64,000 nt of DNA from Ichthyophis bannanicus. Taxonomy: Eukaryota > Chordata > Amphibia > Gymnophiona > Ichthyophiidae. The position numbers and the translations under genes were made by a program. How positions within the stretch are numbered: the stretch's first letter is position 1; the number at the start of each line of letters is the position of its first letter. The notes under the pieces are model-generated. The model searched no databases and was not told where the DNA came from. It was given only the letters and a program-made list of their open reading frames with translations. The stretch covers positions 19,072,305 through 19,136,304 of the forward strand of contig CM066048.1 of the NCBI GenBank assembly GCA_033557465.1, written 5' to 3'. Shown here piece by piece: positions 1 through 10,623 of this stretch.

Positions 1-47
1 GTGGTCTATTTGCACGTGGTGTCGTGCTACTTTTGTTGGACTTTCCA
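1..47. other. Unassigned window edge
   Basis: The gag similarity of D1 stops near base 47-53, where the related copy DA continues with a different sequence. These first bases may be flanking DNA, another insertion or a rearranged D1. Nothing recognisable is visible. Confidence 0.3.
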
Positions 48-97
48 GCTGGTAGGTCTGGACATGGCAAGCAAGCATAGAGCCCTGGAAGCACTTT

Positions 98-1406
98 CTA
101 CCGAGGGCATCCAGGTTTCGTGCCTCCCGGCCGGGAGGCACCAAGGAGTGCATCTTCTGACTCTTCAGACGATGCATGGCCGATTCCACAACCATGGAGT
201 GGTGCGGTAACTGTGCCTTCTGGAACCCGGGGCTCTTGCGGACTCGACAGATGGAATCGACCCGCTTGCTCAGAACCGGCGTCAAGGCCGGCGCCTCCCA
301 CATGCGGAAGAGCAACCGTTCCAGCATCGGAGGAACCGGTACAGTAAAGGCCTCCTTGGGGGAGAGTCATACTGCAGGGCCTCGAGCTTCTCGGCTCCTC
401 CTCGGGATCCGCGAGGAAGGCCAAGGCCTTGGCCATATCCCGCACGAAGTCCGAGAACCGGGTGTCCTCCGGGGGGGGGGGGGGACCGTCTCCGAGGCTC
501 GGACTCCGGTGAGTCCGAAGGGACACACTGGGTCCGAAATGTGTCCGGGGACTCCTCGTCCTCCGTTTCCCAGCCCGACCCCTCGGAGGAGGAATCGAGT
601 GGCTCCAGTCGGGCAGGTACTGTTGCCATCCGTCCCGACGCCGAGGGTACTGGCGTCAACGACCTCGGTCCCGAACGGGAGGTCGAGGGAGACCCTGGCC
701 GAGGATTGACTCGAGAGCGCATGGACTCGAGGATCGGCTTGGCCTCCGGGGTCGACTTGGTCGTCGATGTCCTGGTGGTCGGGGCAGATGCACCGGTGAG
801 ACCGGCGATCGGTGCCCGCTGCTGTTCCATGAAGGTAGCCAAGCTGCTCTCCAAGGCCGTCAACCTGAGTCCGAGCTCAGGAGACTCAGCAGCCACTGAC
901 TCGGGCCCCGACGGCATCGCCCCTGACGTCGGCTCCCCCGGAGAAGAGTCCACGAGGACTACAGTACTCACGTGACTCGGGGACTCCGTCTCCACACGAC
1001 GTTGTTTAGCAGGCCTCTCCGACTCCGAAGACCTGGGACGGCGCTCGGGGCTATGCGACCTGGCCCTCGAGGAGCCAAGTGCATCCACCGACACCGCCCT
1101 CATGGGTTTCTTCTTCATGTGATGCTCCCGCGAGGGAGACCCCCTCTTTGAGGAACCCCGGCGATGCTCGGGATCAGAGTCCCGAGACGTCGAGGCCTCT
1201 GATGAAGTCCGGGCCCAGCCGGACGCGGAGTCAGAGAAGATTCTTTCTTTTTGGTGCTGCCGGCTCCTCAACGCCTTCGAGGACATTTTTCCACACGGGC
1301 CACAGATCATCAGGTCATGATCGGGCCCGAGGCAGCAGTAATATGTGTCGGTGAGAGACATAAGCTTCTTACACCGATCACACTTTTTAAACCCGCTGGC
1401 AGCCAT
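98..1406 (-). pseudogene. Gag-like ORF of D1, frameshifted
   Basis: The gene starts at ATG 1406, and the protein begins MAASGFKKCDRCKK. Cys pairs spread over the first 40 residues (CDRC, YCC, CGPC) suggest a zinc-binding N-terminus. A Ser/Arg/Pro-rich, low-complexity middle follows. DIRS Gag is presumed to bind element RNA in the cytoplasm; here that is inferred from position and composition. The reading frame is open to 282, but similarity to DA moves between frames: a run of C in the sense strand (G471-482 on plus) shifts it once, and a second shift lies near 400. The conserved downstream block (residues such as PLHGCGIGHA) is read near 100-200 in another frame. It is not expected to make a full protein. 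Confidence 0.72.
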
Positions 1407-1654
1407 CGGGGGAAAAAGGGCCCCTGCGAGGTCAAGAGACAGGGCTGCCAGTGAAAAATAGAAAAATGGCGCGCACGCTAGTCACTAAGGACAAAAAACG
1501 AAAAATGAAGTCAGGGCTCGATACAGGTGTACCGGGCTCAGGTGGGAAAGGGAAACTGGCGTCGAACCGAAGAAAACACGGATCCACGTAGAAAAATTAA
1601 CTTTTTCCTCGGGTGAAAACGAAACACGTCCGTCGGGCTCCGCGGAAAAAAGAA

Positions 1655-1812
1655 GACTGAGCAAGATGGCACCCTTGGGCGGGAAGGGGACCGCGCATGC
1701 GTGCTGCATTCCCAAAGGCTTTCTTTGAAAGCTGGGGAAATGCTCCGCATGGGGGCTCCGTCGGCGCCGACGTCACCCATATGTGAGGACTGACTTCCTG
1801 CTTGGTCCTGGA
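1655..1812 (-). repeat. 5' inverted terminal repeat of D1
   Basis: This stretch matches, in reverse complement, the DA terminal repeats at 39331-39484 and 54118-54274. It includes the shared block CACATATGGGTGAC and the stretch around TCAAAGAAAGCCTTTGGG. It marks the outer 5' end of D1. Confidence 0.8.
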
Positions 1813-1821
1813 AAAATAATG

Positions 1822-2230
1822 AACCTCCCTCTTCCAAAGACGGAGAAGCTGAAAAACTAGAGGGCATAACATGAAGCTACAAGGTGGTAAATTGAAAGGC
1901 AATGTCAGGAAATACTTTTTCACTGAAAGGGTGGTGGATGCTCAGAATGCCCTCCCGATGGAAGTAGTGGAGGCAAATACGGTGACAGAGTTCAAAAGGG
2001 CATGGGACAGACACAGTGGATCCCTTTACAGCAACAAGAAAATATCAAAATAATCTGAACCATCTAATTCCTTAACAAATAAGGGTGTCCTACATGGAGT
2101 GCTGGGATCACCCCTAAACAAAGACATGGGGAAGGGGGGCCTGCACAGAGCTGCAGATGTACCTACTCTTGACATCGTACTGGGCAGACTAGATGGACCA
2201 TACTGGTCTTTATCTGCCATCATTTACTAT
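1822..2230 (+). mobile_element. CR1 LINE fragment, C-terminal end of ORF2 and 3' UTR
   Basis: The reading frame at 1871-2053 contains VRKYFFTERVVD and TEFKRAWDRH. These match the last residues of the CR1 reverse transcriptase ORF, seen in longer form at 53640-53773. A 3' UTR with the typical 'tagatggaccatactggtct' wording follows. It is 5' truncated and adjoins D1 directly. CR1 encodes an endonuclease and reverse transcriptase, but only the non-catalytic tail is left here. Confidence 0.75.
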
Positions 2231-2234
2231 GTTA

Positions 2235-2488
2235 CTGGAGGATGTAATAAAAGCCGTTAGTGTAGCTGAGTTTAAAAACGGTTTGGACAAGTTCTTGGAG
2301 GAAAACTATTATTAAAGCGGACCCAGGAAATCCACTGCTTGCGCCAATGCAAGCATTGTGGAACCCGAGTCTTTTGGGGGAAACTGATAGGTACTTGTGA
2401 CCTAGATTGGCCACTGTTGGAAACAGGATACTGGGCTTGATGGACCTTGGTCTGACCCAGTATGGCATCTCTTATGTTCTTATGAGGA
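2235..2488 (+). mobile_element. CR1 LINE 3' tail, second copy
   Basis: A separate CR1 3' end starts at about 'ggatgtaataaaagccgtt' and ends with the diagnostic 'gacccagtatggc' and 'cttatgttcttatg' blocks. It gives an uninterrupted version of the site where D2 inserted in another CR1 copy, so it serves as an internal empty-site reference. Confidence 0.8.
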
Positions 2489-3674
2489 CAATCCGGAGTC
2501 TGGAAGCTCTCCTGTTGGGAATGGGGGCATACCAAGGGGCATAGCTGCTGCAGAACCCCTAGAGGACAAGGAGCAGCTTACAGCATAGTTGACGGAAGCT
2601 CTGGCAGAATGGATACCCAAGTGCCATCTGCTATCTCCTGCCCCCAAGACGGGCAAGGCCAGACTAACTGCATCCCTTGGCTGAGAGAAGGGGAGTAGGC
2701 CCTCCGGGGACGACTCAGAAGCTGCCATGCAAGAAGAGCAGTCCAGAAGCTGAAGATGAGGCACCACGCTTGCCACAGGCCAATGTTTGCTGAAAGAAGA
2801 CAGAGTTAAGGCAAGTATCACAACAAAAGGTGGGTGTTAACTGCGCTTTTACTGCGTGTTACAGGTGCTAGAGTAGGGAATGCGTGTTGGAGCCACCTGG
2901 GCAGATGCACAATAGGAGAGAATGCTACTAAACGTGTGCAGAAAACTGTGGAAAACCCCCATACCATGTCAATGGTTGCCAGCGGTCTACCCCAAATTAT
3001 GTCCCAGACAGATGGAATCTGGAGTTCCCAACAAGCACAATAATGAGGTCAAGCATTAATACTCACTCCCTGAGAGCCCCAGACAGAGAACCCGTGCTGG
3101 GCTCAGCTCTACTCCCCTGAAACCGTTTCACTGGCTTTGCAGCACTACGTTTAAAGTGGCTGGTAGGCAGATCCCTCCAACAGCCTTCTGCAATCTTCGG
3201 GAGAGAGCAGGAGGGACAGAGGTTGAGGTTGTGCGAGTCTGCTGCACTCTTTCAGATTCTTCCAAATCCTTCCAGCTTCTGGCTGATCAACAGGTTCTTT
3301 TCATAAGGGCGTGGAGCTGAACCACTTTTCCCTCCTACATCTACCAAAATCTATAGTCTAGTGGAGCCTCCCACATCATGCTCAAGTAAGAGAGTCACCC
3401 TCAAGGTGGTCTTTCACGAGTGTTTAATCAATCTTTCTTCTCAGATCTTTAGAGAGGAGAAATTCCATTCACCATCTGCTGGAGACAAAGAAATACTGAA
3501 GGGACCTCTTGTGGCTGAGGCAGAGGCATGGGAATGATGTAATTGAAAACTGGGCTTTTCATTTGTACTTTGTTGTCACCAATCTGCTGGTAGAACATAA
3601 CCTACTTGTCTGGACTAGTTTAGCAGGACAATATGGAACTACGGTTACATTTATTTATTTAAATGGATTTATGC
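2489..3674. other. No gene recognised
   Basis: Mixed-composition sequence without a supported coding region. A short 'tttatttatttaaatgg' stretch near 3650 looks like the tail of an L2-like LINE. Nothing else is recognised. Confidence 0.4.
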
Positions 3675-4137
3675 AGAAGTGGCCAAGAAAGCAAATAGAA
3701 TGCTAGGAATCATAAGGAAAGGAATAGAGAATAAAACAATATGCCTCTGTATTCCTTCATGGTGCAACCACACCTTGGATATTGTGTGCAGTTTTGGTAG
3801 TTATATCTTAAAAAGGATATAGCAGAATTAGAAAAGGTACAGAGAACAGAAACAAAAATAGTAAAGGGGATGGAAGGATAACCCTATGAGGAAAGTCTTA
3901 AAATGTCAGGCTCACTAATTTGGAAAAGAGATGGCTGAGGGAAGATATGATAGAGGTCCATAAAATAATGAATGGAATGGAACAGGTAAATGTAGACTGG
4001 CTGTTTATTCCTTTAAAAAGTAGAAAGGCATGCAATGAAGCTACAACGTAGCACACATTTAAGACTAAATGGAAAAAATATTTTTTCATTCAATGTGTAA
4101 TCAAACTCTGGAATTCGTTATGAAAGGATGTAGTAAA
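3675..4137 (+). mobile_element. CR1 LINE, piece 1 of 3 (RT ORF C-terminus)
   Basis: Reading this strand gives decayed CR1 reverse transcriptase C-terminal text (AKKANRMLGIIRKG, then frames with stops) running into 'caatgtgtaatcaaactctgg'. It stops at the left end of D2. The sequence resumes at 9759 and again at 15917, so the three pieces are one insertion split by two DIRS elements. The coding part is dead. Confidence 0.82.
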
Positions 4138-4178
4138 TAGAAATTAGACTTACCTGCTAATTGTTGTTCCTTGAGGAA

Positions 4179-4291
4179 CTCCAGTTCAGTCCCTCACTGC
4201 TGGGTTGCGTACCTCCTCCTGCAGCCTGGAACTTTCAGAATCATGACATCACTGGAGACATTCCGCTGGTCTCTCCCATCAACCCCCAGTG
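4179..4291. repeat. D2 inverted terminal repeat, coding 3' side
   Basis: From 'ctccagttcagtccctcac' to 'cccccagtgt' this is the near-exact reverse complement of 9634-9747. The outermost bases (4138-4178) are unique to this side and contain, on the coding strand, the splice-donor-like GCAGGTAAGTCTAAT. Confidence 0.88.
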
Positions 4292-4572
4292 TTCTATCGA
4301 CAAAGCAAACTCAAAGGAGCAACAAATAAGTAGCTATAGCAATAATCATGCAAAAACTAACACATATATAAATATTTTTTTAATTGAATTAAAATAACCC
4401 CTCTGAACTGAGGAAACTCCTTTTTTCTCTTCTTATTAAAAAACAGAGAAAAGATAACTGAAAGAATATAACATCTATTAAAAAACTTTGGAATGTCTTA
4501 CGCAAAATGTAAACGTAACACTCCTCAAATCCTAGATACCTAAGTAAACCAACAAATCCCCGGGTGGGTATC

Positions 4573-4661
4573 GGGACTGAACTGGAGTTCCTCATCAATT
4601 AGCAGGTAAGTCTAATTTCTATTTCCTTATTGTCTCTCCAGTTCAGTCCCTCACCGCTGGG
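4573..4661. repeat. D2 internal complementary region (ICR)
   Basis: The left half (4573-4625) is the reverse complement of the left outer end at 4135-4190. The right half (4619-4661) is the reverse complement of the right outer end at 9720-9761. The halves overlap on TTT. In DIRS elements this region is thought to bridge the two ends and template the circular intermediate. Confidence 0.88.
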
Positions 4662-4678
4662 ATGTAACAGAGCAGTAT

Positions 4679-5854
4679 TTATTGGGAGGTACCTGTCCAC
4701 CCGGACCGCAAAACCGCAGACCCGAAACAGGCATCATTTGCCGCCTGAACATCTAGGCAATAATGTTTACTGAAAGTATGAAGAGAAGACCAAGTGGCTG
4801 CTTTACAAATTTCTACTGGCGGAACCAAACTATGTTCTGCCCAAGAAGCCGCTTGTGCCCTAGTAGAATGAGCCCGTAACCCCATAGGCACCTGACACCC
4901 TTGTAAAATATATGCTGATGCTATTGCCTCTCATATCCATCTGGCAATTGAAGCTTTGGCTGCCGCTTCACCTTTACGCAGATCCCCAAAAAGCACAAAC
5001 AAGCGTTCCAATCTACAAAAAGACTCTGAGACCTTCAAGTATTGACGAAGGACCCTCTTTACATCTAAACGCCGCAAACTACGATCCGAAGAATCTTCCC
5101 CCGTAATACCCAACACTGGCAAAGAAACCACCTGATTCACATGAAAAGGTGAAACCACCCTAGGCAGAAGACACGGAACCGGTCCTAATGCCACTTTTTC
5201 CTTAGAGAAAGAAAGAAACGGTTCCTGACAGAACAATGCCTGCAACTCCAAAATTCGATGAGCCAAACAGATGGCCACCAAAAACACCGCCTTTAAAGTT
5301 AAATCTTTGACAGAAGCCAGATTCAAAGGCTCAAAAGGCTCCCTAGTCAAAGCCCCTAGAACCAAGTTGAGATCCCACAGAGGAGAAACCATCCTACGAG
5401 AAGGTTGCAAACGGGATACTGTTTTCAAAAAACGAACCACATCGAGATGTGACCCCAAAGGCACTCCTTGAACCTTACCTCGATAACAAGAAATAGCTGC
5501 CAGCTGAACCCTCAATGAACTGGCTGCCAAACCCTTATCGAAACCATCTTGCAAAAAACTTAATATCATAGGCACTAAGACCTTGGATGAACGAAGTTGA
5601 CGCTTAGCGCACCAATCTTCAAAAATACGCCAGAGAGGAACATACGCCAGAGAAGTGGACCTTTTTCTAGCCATCAATAAGGTATCAATCACCTTTCTAG
5701 AATAACCTTTTTTACTTAACCGAGTCCTTTCAATGGCCAAGCCGTAAGCGAGAACCGATCCACCCGAGGCATCCGCAGAAGACCTTGAACCAGAAGATCC
5801 ACTGTCACCGGTATTGCCAAGGCAATCCGTAGAGAAGCCGTACCAGATCCGCAT
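4679..5854 (-). pseudogene. Tyrosine recombinase of D2, one premature stop
   Basis: This would integrate the circular DNA copy by site-specific recombination through a covalent 3'-phosphotyrosine. The N-terminal half carries an SAM-like DNA-binding region (AYGLAIERTRL, TSLAYVPLWRIFEDW). Catalytic landmarks are the first Arg in AHRILELQAL, HxxR in RAHSTRAQAASWA and the Tyr in KHYCLDV (codon near 4761). An in-frame TGA at 4931-4933 follows ARWI where relatives have Arg, consistent with C-to-T decay, and separates the first Arg from HxxR and Tyr. The start overlaps the end of the pol frame by about 50 bases in another frame, as in D3 and D5. Confidence 0.85.
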
Positions 5855-7709
5855 ACCATGGACATCGAGGGCAATCCGGTGCTACTAACACCACTCTCCC
5901 CTGGTGAGCTTCAATACGCTGAACAACTCGACCTAAGAGTGCCCACGGGGGAAAGACATAGAGAAGACCCTGCTGGTGCCATTGTTGCATCAAAGCATCG
6001 ATGCCTTCCGACATTCTTTCTCGTCTTTGACTGAAAAACCAACCCACCTTGGCCGATCGGAAGGTTACCATGAGATCCATAACCAGAAGCCCACATCTCA
6101 TGAATATCTGAGCAAAAACATCCGGATGAAGCTCCCATTCTCCGGTATCCACTTGAACCCTGCTTAGAAAATCCGCTGTTACACTGTCCGTTCCTGCAAT
6201 GTGTGCTGCCAATAGAGCCTGAAGCCGAGACTCTACCCAAGCTAACAAGATCTCTGCTTCCTCCTCTAGAGCCACGCTTCCCGTACCGCCTTGACGATTA
6301 AGATAAACCACTGTCGCAGCATTGTCCAACAGTACACGTACCGCTCGGCCACGCACTGAGTTTTCGAACATCCGAAGAGCTAGCGCTACCATCCGCAACT
6401 CCAACCGGTTGATTGACCATTTGGCCTCCTGCTCGTTCCAATGTCCCTGTGCATACAGATCTCCGCAATGAGCTCCCCAGCATGCAAGACTTGCATCTGT
6501 TAACAATGGAATCCATTGTGGCTGCTCCAGTGGCATGCCTGCGGTCAGATTCTCCGGGCAAAGCCACCACTGAAGAGACTTCCTGACCAGCAATGGGCAA
6601 GGAAGCCGTTTGCACATGGAATCGGTCTGATGCGACCAACGCCTGAGTGACGACCTCCGTAACGGACACATGTGCATTCTGGCCCAAGGTACTATGTCTA
6701 TTGTCGCTGCCATTGTCCCTAGAACTTGAAGGTAACTCCAGGCTGAGGGAGCTGGAGACCTTAAAAACTTGTGCACCTAACGTTGAACTGTCCAAACCCG
6801 CAGATCTGGCAGAAAAATTGCCCCCAAATGAGTGTCGAACTGTACTCCTAAATACTCTAGAACTTGAGATGGACTTAAATGGCTTTTGGATACATTGACT
6901 ACCCAACCAAGACTCTGAAGAAACTGCACCACTCTGCTTGCTACTTGAACACTCTCCACTTTGGATTTCGCTCGTATCAGCCAATCGTCGAGATAAGGAT
7001 GCACTAGTATACCTTCTTTTTGCAGAGCCACCGCTACCACCACTATTACTTTGGTGAAGATACGTGGAGCAGTTGCTAGACCGAAAGGCAATGCTTGAAA
7101 CTGAAAATGCCCGCAAGGAAGAGCAAACTTTAGGAACCTCTGATGCCCAGGCCTGATAGGGATGTGTAAGTATGCCTCGGTAAGATTGACTGATGTCAAA
7201 AACTCTCCCTTTCGAACTGCCACTATTACCGACCGTAATGTTTCCATTAGAAAATGAGGAAACCGCAGAGAGCGATTCACACTTTTGATGTCTAGAATAG
7301 GACGGAATGACCCGTCCTTTTTTGGAACCACAAAATAAATCGAGTATCGACCAACACCGTAAAATTCTCGCGGAACCGGAACCACTGCTCCCAATTGAAG
7401 AAGACGCTCCAACGTGTGCCATACCGCAGTCGCTCTTTCCTGCCCTCTGCAAGGAGAGAGAACAAAAGAGTCTACTATTGGATGAGCAAATTTGAGAGCA
7501 TAACCTTTGCGAATGACCTCTAACACCCACTGATCGGATGTTATCTGGACCCAGGCCGGAAAAAACTTTTGAAGCCGACACCCCACCAGCTGAATACCTG
7601 CCCGGGCCCACTTCACTTCATTGTGACTTTCTAAGCGCTGCAGCAGGGGAACTAGCAAATCCTCTGCTCGCCCCTCGAAAGCCCTGAAAACATTGACCTT
7701 GTGAAGCAA
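5805..7709 (-). pseudogene. RT-RNase H-MT polyprotein of D2, one internal stop
   Basis: The reverse transcriptase part (about residues 60-300) has YSIYFVVPKKDGSFRPILD (fingers), a palm block LPFGLATAPRIFTKV and the catalytic YLDD in HPYLDDWLIRAKS (codons at 6984-6995). RNase H follows with TDAS, INRLELR and DNAATVVYLNRQGG. The C-terminal part (VMDLMVTF, LLYVFPPWALLGR, VVLVAPDCPRCPWY) lies where DIRS elements carry a Dam-like methyltransferase (MT) domain; its activity is unknown. The frame is continuous from 7709 to 5805 except for one stop at about 6777-6779 between RT and RNase H. It would copy element RNA into DNA. Confidence 0.87.
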
Positions 7710-8824
7710 ATCTTCCTCTTTGAAAACCTACAAACCGTGAAGTTACAAACCATGAAGTACCAAACCGCCTGAAGTTCTGAAACTGACCTCGCACAGCCGG
7801 TTGAAGACGACCTTGCTTCGGCTTATCTTCCACGTCCGCTAAACTCTCCTGTGTCTGCAGTGTCGGCTGCTGTAAACACTGCGACCACTTTAGACAAGCT
7901 CTTGCCACCCAAGCTCCACAAATAGAAGCTTGCAGCGACAGAGCATTAGCCTCAAAAGCTTGCTTTAACAACCATCCACTTTCCTATCCTGCAATCTTTC
8001 AATGCCGTGCTGCCTTCTACCAGAATAGTCACCTTCCTTGTGACTGCGGAAACCACTGCATCTATATGTGGAGAACGAAACATCTCCCTCTCTTGATCAG
8101 CCAAGGGGTAAAGCCGATTCATTGACCTAACACCCCTCAAACCAGCCTATGGTAAATCCCATTCACCTTGGATCATCTGTTTAACTACTTGATGCACCGG
8201 AAATACAACTTGAGAATGACGCGCCACTTGGATAAGGGGATCCTCCAAACCCTCCTCCTCCGTTGGTTGAACTGAAGAAAGATTGAGTGCCTGAAGGGAC
8301 TCAGTAATAAGCGCTGTCAACTCCTCTTTCCAAAAAACTCTTATAATCCTCGCCTGATTTTCAGGCTCCTGAATGTCACCTTCCTCAAGATCCTCAATTC
8401 CTAAATCTGGATCTAACTCAATATCATCTGCATCTGGCCAATCTGAGTCCAAATGCTGATCCTCCAAAGACCGTGTCCTTTTAAGAGGTCTCACCAGACC
8501 ACTTACCGGCTTGTCTGAAGCTGACCATGCAAGCTGATGTAAGCAATAAGTCTGATGCATTATTAAAACAAAATCTGGTGAAAAACTCCCTAGAGCCAAC
8601 GCCTGACCTGTCGGAGCACCAGCACTAGTTGACGCTGTCAGATTCTCCATTAGAGGCGCAGAAGAAACTTCCAGAAGAGGTTCTTCTTCCACCTCTCTAG
8701 GTGGAGTCTGAGTCTTCTCCTGCTCCATATTGCTTGATTCAGTAGCGCAGCCCCGACAAACTCCCAAGTCCGAGACTGCGCCCCTATGTGACCCACACAT
8801 GAGACACTGTGGATGCGACGGCAT
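7618..8824 (-). pseudogene. Gag-like ORF of D2, three lesions
   Basis: The protein starts MPSHPQCLMCGSHRG at 8824. CxxC pairs (CLMC, CRGC) suggest a zinc-binding N-terminus. An acidic middle, a conserved helical block (VSAVTRKVTILVEGSTALKD) and a Gly/Arg-rich tail (GFQRGRFASQGQ) follow. Visible lesions are a stop at about 8146 (WDLP then stop, where relatives have Glu), a frameshift near 7965, and an in-frame deletion near 7835 that removes the LESGSAYLA to FGEDLDKL block present in D3 and D5. The expected role is RNA packaging. Confidence 0.82.
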
Positions 8825-9633
8825 TAGCCACTAACAAATAAAACTGATCTCAGAAAGAAAATAGACCTCTCTCTTATTTATTTTTAATATATTTGTACCT
8901 TTAAGATAAGCACACTGAATAACATAAATTTAAACCTAAAGAAACACTGAATATACTCTAAAAACTCTTAAAATTAAATTAACCACATGCTATAAGAGCC
9001 GGAGACAAGAAAAAAACGGCCCGCAAAAGCACCGGATACAAAAAAAACGCAAAATCAACGGAGCTCACACCAAAAAAATGTCAAACAGCTTACCCGATCG
9101 CTGAAGACTCCTTAAACTCACCTACGATTTAATTTTGTCGTCAAAAATGGCAGTCCTGTCGGCTGCAGTGCTGGCGATTCAATTTTGCCGTTAAAAACGG
9201 CAGTCCTGTCAGTCGCAGCACTGCTTAGCAAGGCCTGAAGCTGCTGTCACTGCGAGGACCGATAGAACCCTGCTGCTGATTAAACAAACCACCACTGCTT
9301 TGTAAACCTGAAGGCAGCCGTTTGAATAACCTGCACAACTCCCCTCCTTCCACACAAGGAGGGTAGAGCAGACCAAATGATGAAATTCAATGATAAAATT
9401 AACCCGAGAAGAGAGAAGGAAATCCCCGGTTCGATCCCTCCCTCGACTTTAAATATGTGTTGAAAAAATAAAATAATAATAATAATTAAGACATATCGCC
9501 CCAGAAATTAAATAAATTAGTGTAACCAAATAAAAGTAAAACCTAACCAAAATAACTAACTGCTCCTTATTCGTTCCTCCAGTGAGCCCAGCACCTAGGC
9601 TCACTACATCCTTCTGCTGCATGGAGACTGGAC

Positions 9634-9747
9634 ACACTGGGGGTTGATGGGAGAGACCAGCAGAATGCCTCCAGTGATGTCATGATTCTGAAAGTTCCAG
9701 GCTCCAGGAGGAGGTACACAACCCAGCGGTGAGGGACTGAACTGGAG
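9634..9747. repeat. D2 inverted terminal repeat, coding 5' side
   Basis: Reverse complement of 4179-4291 with only a handful of differences. The outer bases beyond it (9748-9758, ending 'acgataagg') are unique to this end and reappear in the ICR. Confidence 0.88.
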
Positions 9748-9758
9748 GGACGATAAGG

Positions 9759-9890
9759 AAAAGCTGTTAATGTAGCTGGATTTAAAAGAGGCTTGGATGA
9801 GTTCCCGGAGGAAAAGTCCATAAACCATTATTAAAGAGGACCGGGGAAATCCACTGTTTACCCATGAGACAAGCAGCATGGAATCTATGA
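9759..9890 (+). mobile_element. CR1 LINE, piece 2 of 3
   Basis: 'aaaagctgttaatgtagctgg' to 'gcatggaatctatga' continues the CR1 interrupted at 4137. It is the 3' UTR just past the ORF, and the reading AGFKRGLDEF is still visible. It lies between the right end of D2 and the left end of D3. Confidence 0.85.
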
Positions 9891-9928
9891 TGAAATTAGA
9901 CTTACCTGCTAATTGTAGTTCCTGGAGT

Positions 9929-10056
9929 GTAGCCAGTCTAGTCCTGGACCTCTGGGTTCCCAATCCAATCCAGCAGCTGGAGACTGAGGAAACTCCTCCT
10001 TTTTTCTGATGTCACCGGTATATCCACTTGGAATCCGCCTCCAGGCATTAGTAACC
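9929..10056. repeat. D3 inverted terminal repeat, coding 3' side
   Basis: Reverse complement of 15779-15906, with two mismatches counted by eye (the g/a in 'gtagcc' and the t/c in 'cattag'). Outer unique bases 9891-9928 include the complement of GCAGGTAAGTCTAATTT. Confidence 0.9.
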
Positions 10057-10501
10057 TACTGACAAAGCAGACTCACCGGAGACACAATTAAGAACGCACA
10101 CGTAGAAATTATTCCACAACCATGCCCCAAATTACCTAAAAACTATCTAAAACTACGTAACCCTGGGGAGGTTACAGCACAACAACGTACTGCCCACAAG
10201 CTCCCTGCCGCTTGAAACTGTGACTTGAACTGAAGCAGGATTCTCCTCCCAGAAGAAGGGAAAAGCAAAAGAAAGAAACCACCCACTTCGGCCGCCATAG
10301 GGCAATAACAGGTATAATACATGGCCAACCCCCCCCCCTTGAGTGTTCTCGTTATTATCTTTTTTTTTTTTTTTTTTTTACAGAGCAAAAAAGTACCATG
10401 CCCACTCACAGCACCTAACCCCATAGGGCGTAAATAAAACTCTTACCTGTAAGTGGATCCTCGTCCAGGCAATAAGGATGCAGAACGCCTAGGGAGGGAT
10501 A

Positions 10502-10599
10502 CAGGACTAGACTGGCTACACTCCAGGAACTACAATTAGCAGGTAAGTCTAATTTCATCTTCCTGATTGTGTAACCAGTCTAGTCCTGGACCTCTGGGT
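10502..10599. repeat. D3 internal complementary region
   Basis: The left half (to 'tctaatttc') is the reverse complement of 9891-9952. The right half ('tcctgattgtgtaaccagtc' onward) is the reverse complement of 15879-15916. It lies just past the recombinase stop, the usual DIRS position. Confidence 0.9.
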
Positions 10600-10623
10600 A
10601 AGTACCAGAGCAGTAAACGCAAA

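Larger units (their letters stand above)
48..1815 (-). mobile_element. DIRS-like retrotransposon D1, 5' end only (family A)
   Basis: This is the 5' part of a minus-strand DIRS-like element of the same family as DA at 39328-54305. It holds the 5' inverted terminal repeat, a leader and most of a gag gene. RT, RNase H and recombinase are absent from the window, because similarity to DA ends near base 50. The outer end, at about 1812-1815, abuts a CR1 fragment, so D1 probably inserted into CR1. The partner end is not visible. Confidence 0.8.
4135..9761 (-). mobile_element. DIRS-like retrotransposon D2, full structure
   Basis: A complete DIRS architecture lies on the minus strand. In coding order it has a 5' ITR (9634-9747), an AT-rich leader (8825-9633), gag, RT-RNase H-MT, tyrosine recombinase, an internal complementary region (4573-4661) and a 3' ITR (4179-4291). 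There is no protease or integrase. Both ends lie on AAA in the host CR1: left 'gtagtAAAtag', right 'aaggAAAagct'. Removing the element with one AAA recreates 'gtagtAAAagctgtt', as in the related CR1 at 2240. Few lesions (one stop in pol, one in the recombinase) suggest a moderately young copy. Confidence 0.9.

Noticed and set aside
9429..9446. tRNA-like B box (GGTTCGATCCC)
   Set aside because: The T-arm does not pair and no A box or tRNA fold is found nearby. Probably chance within the D2 leader.
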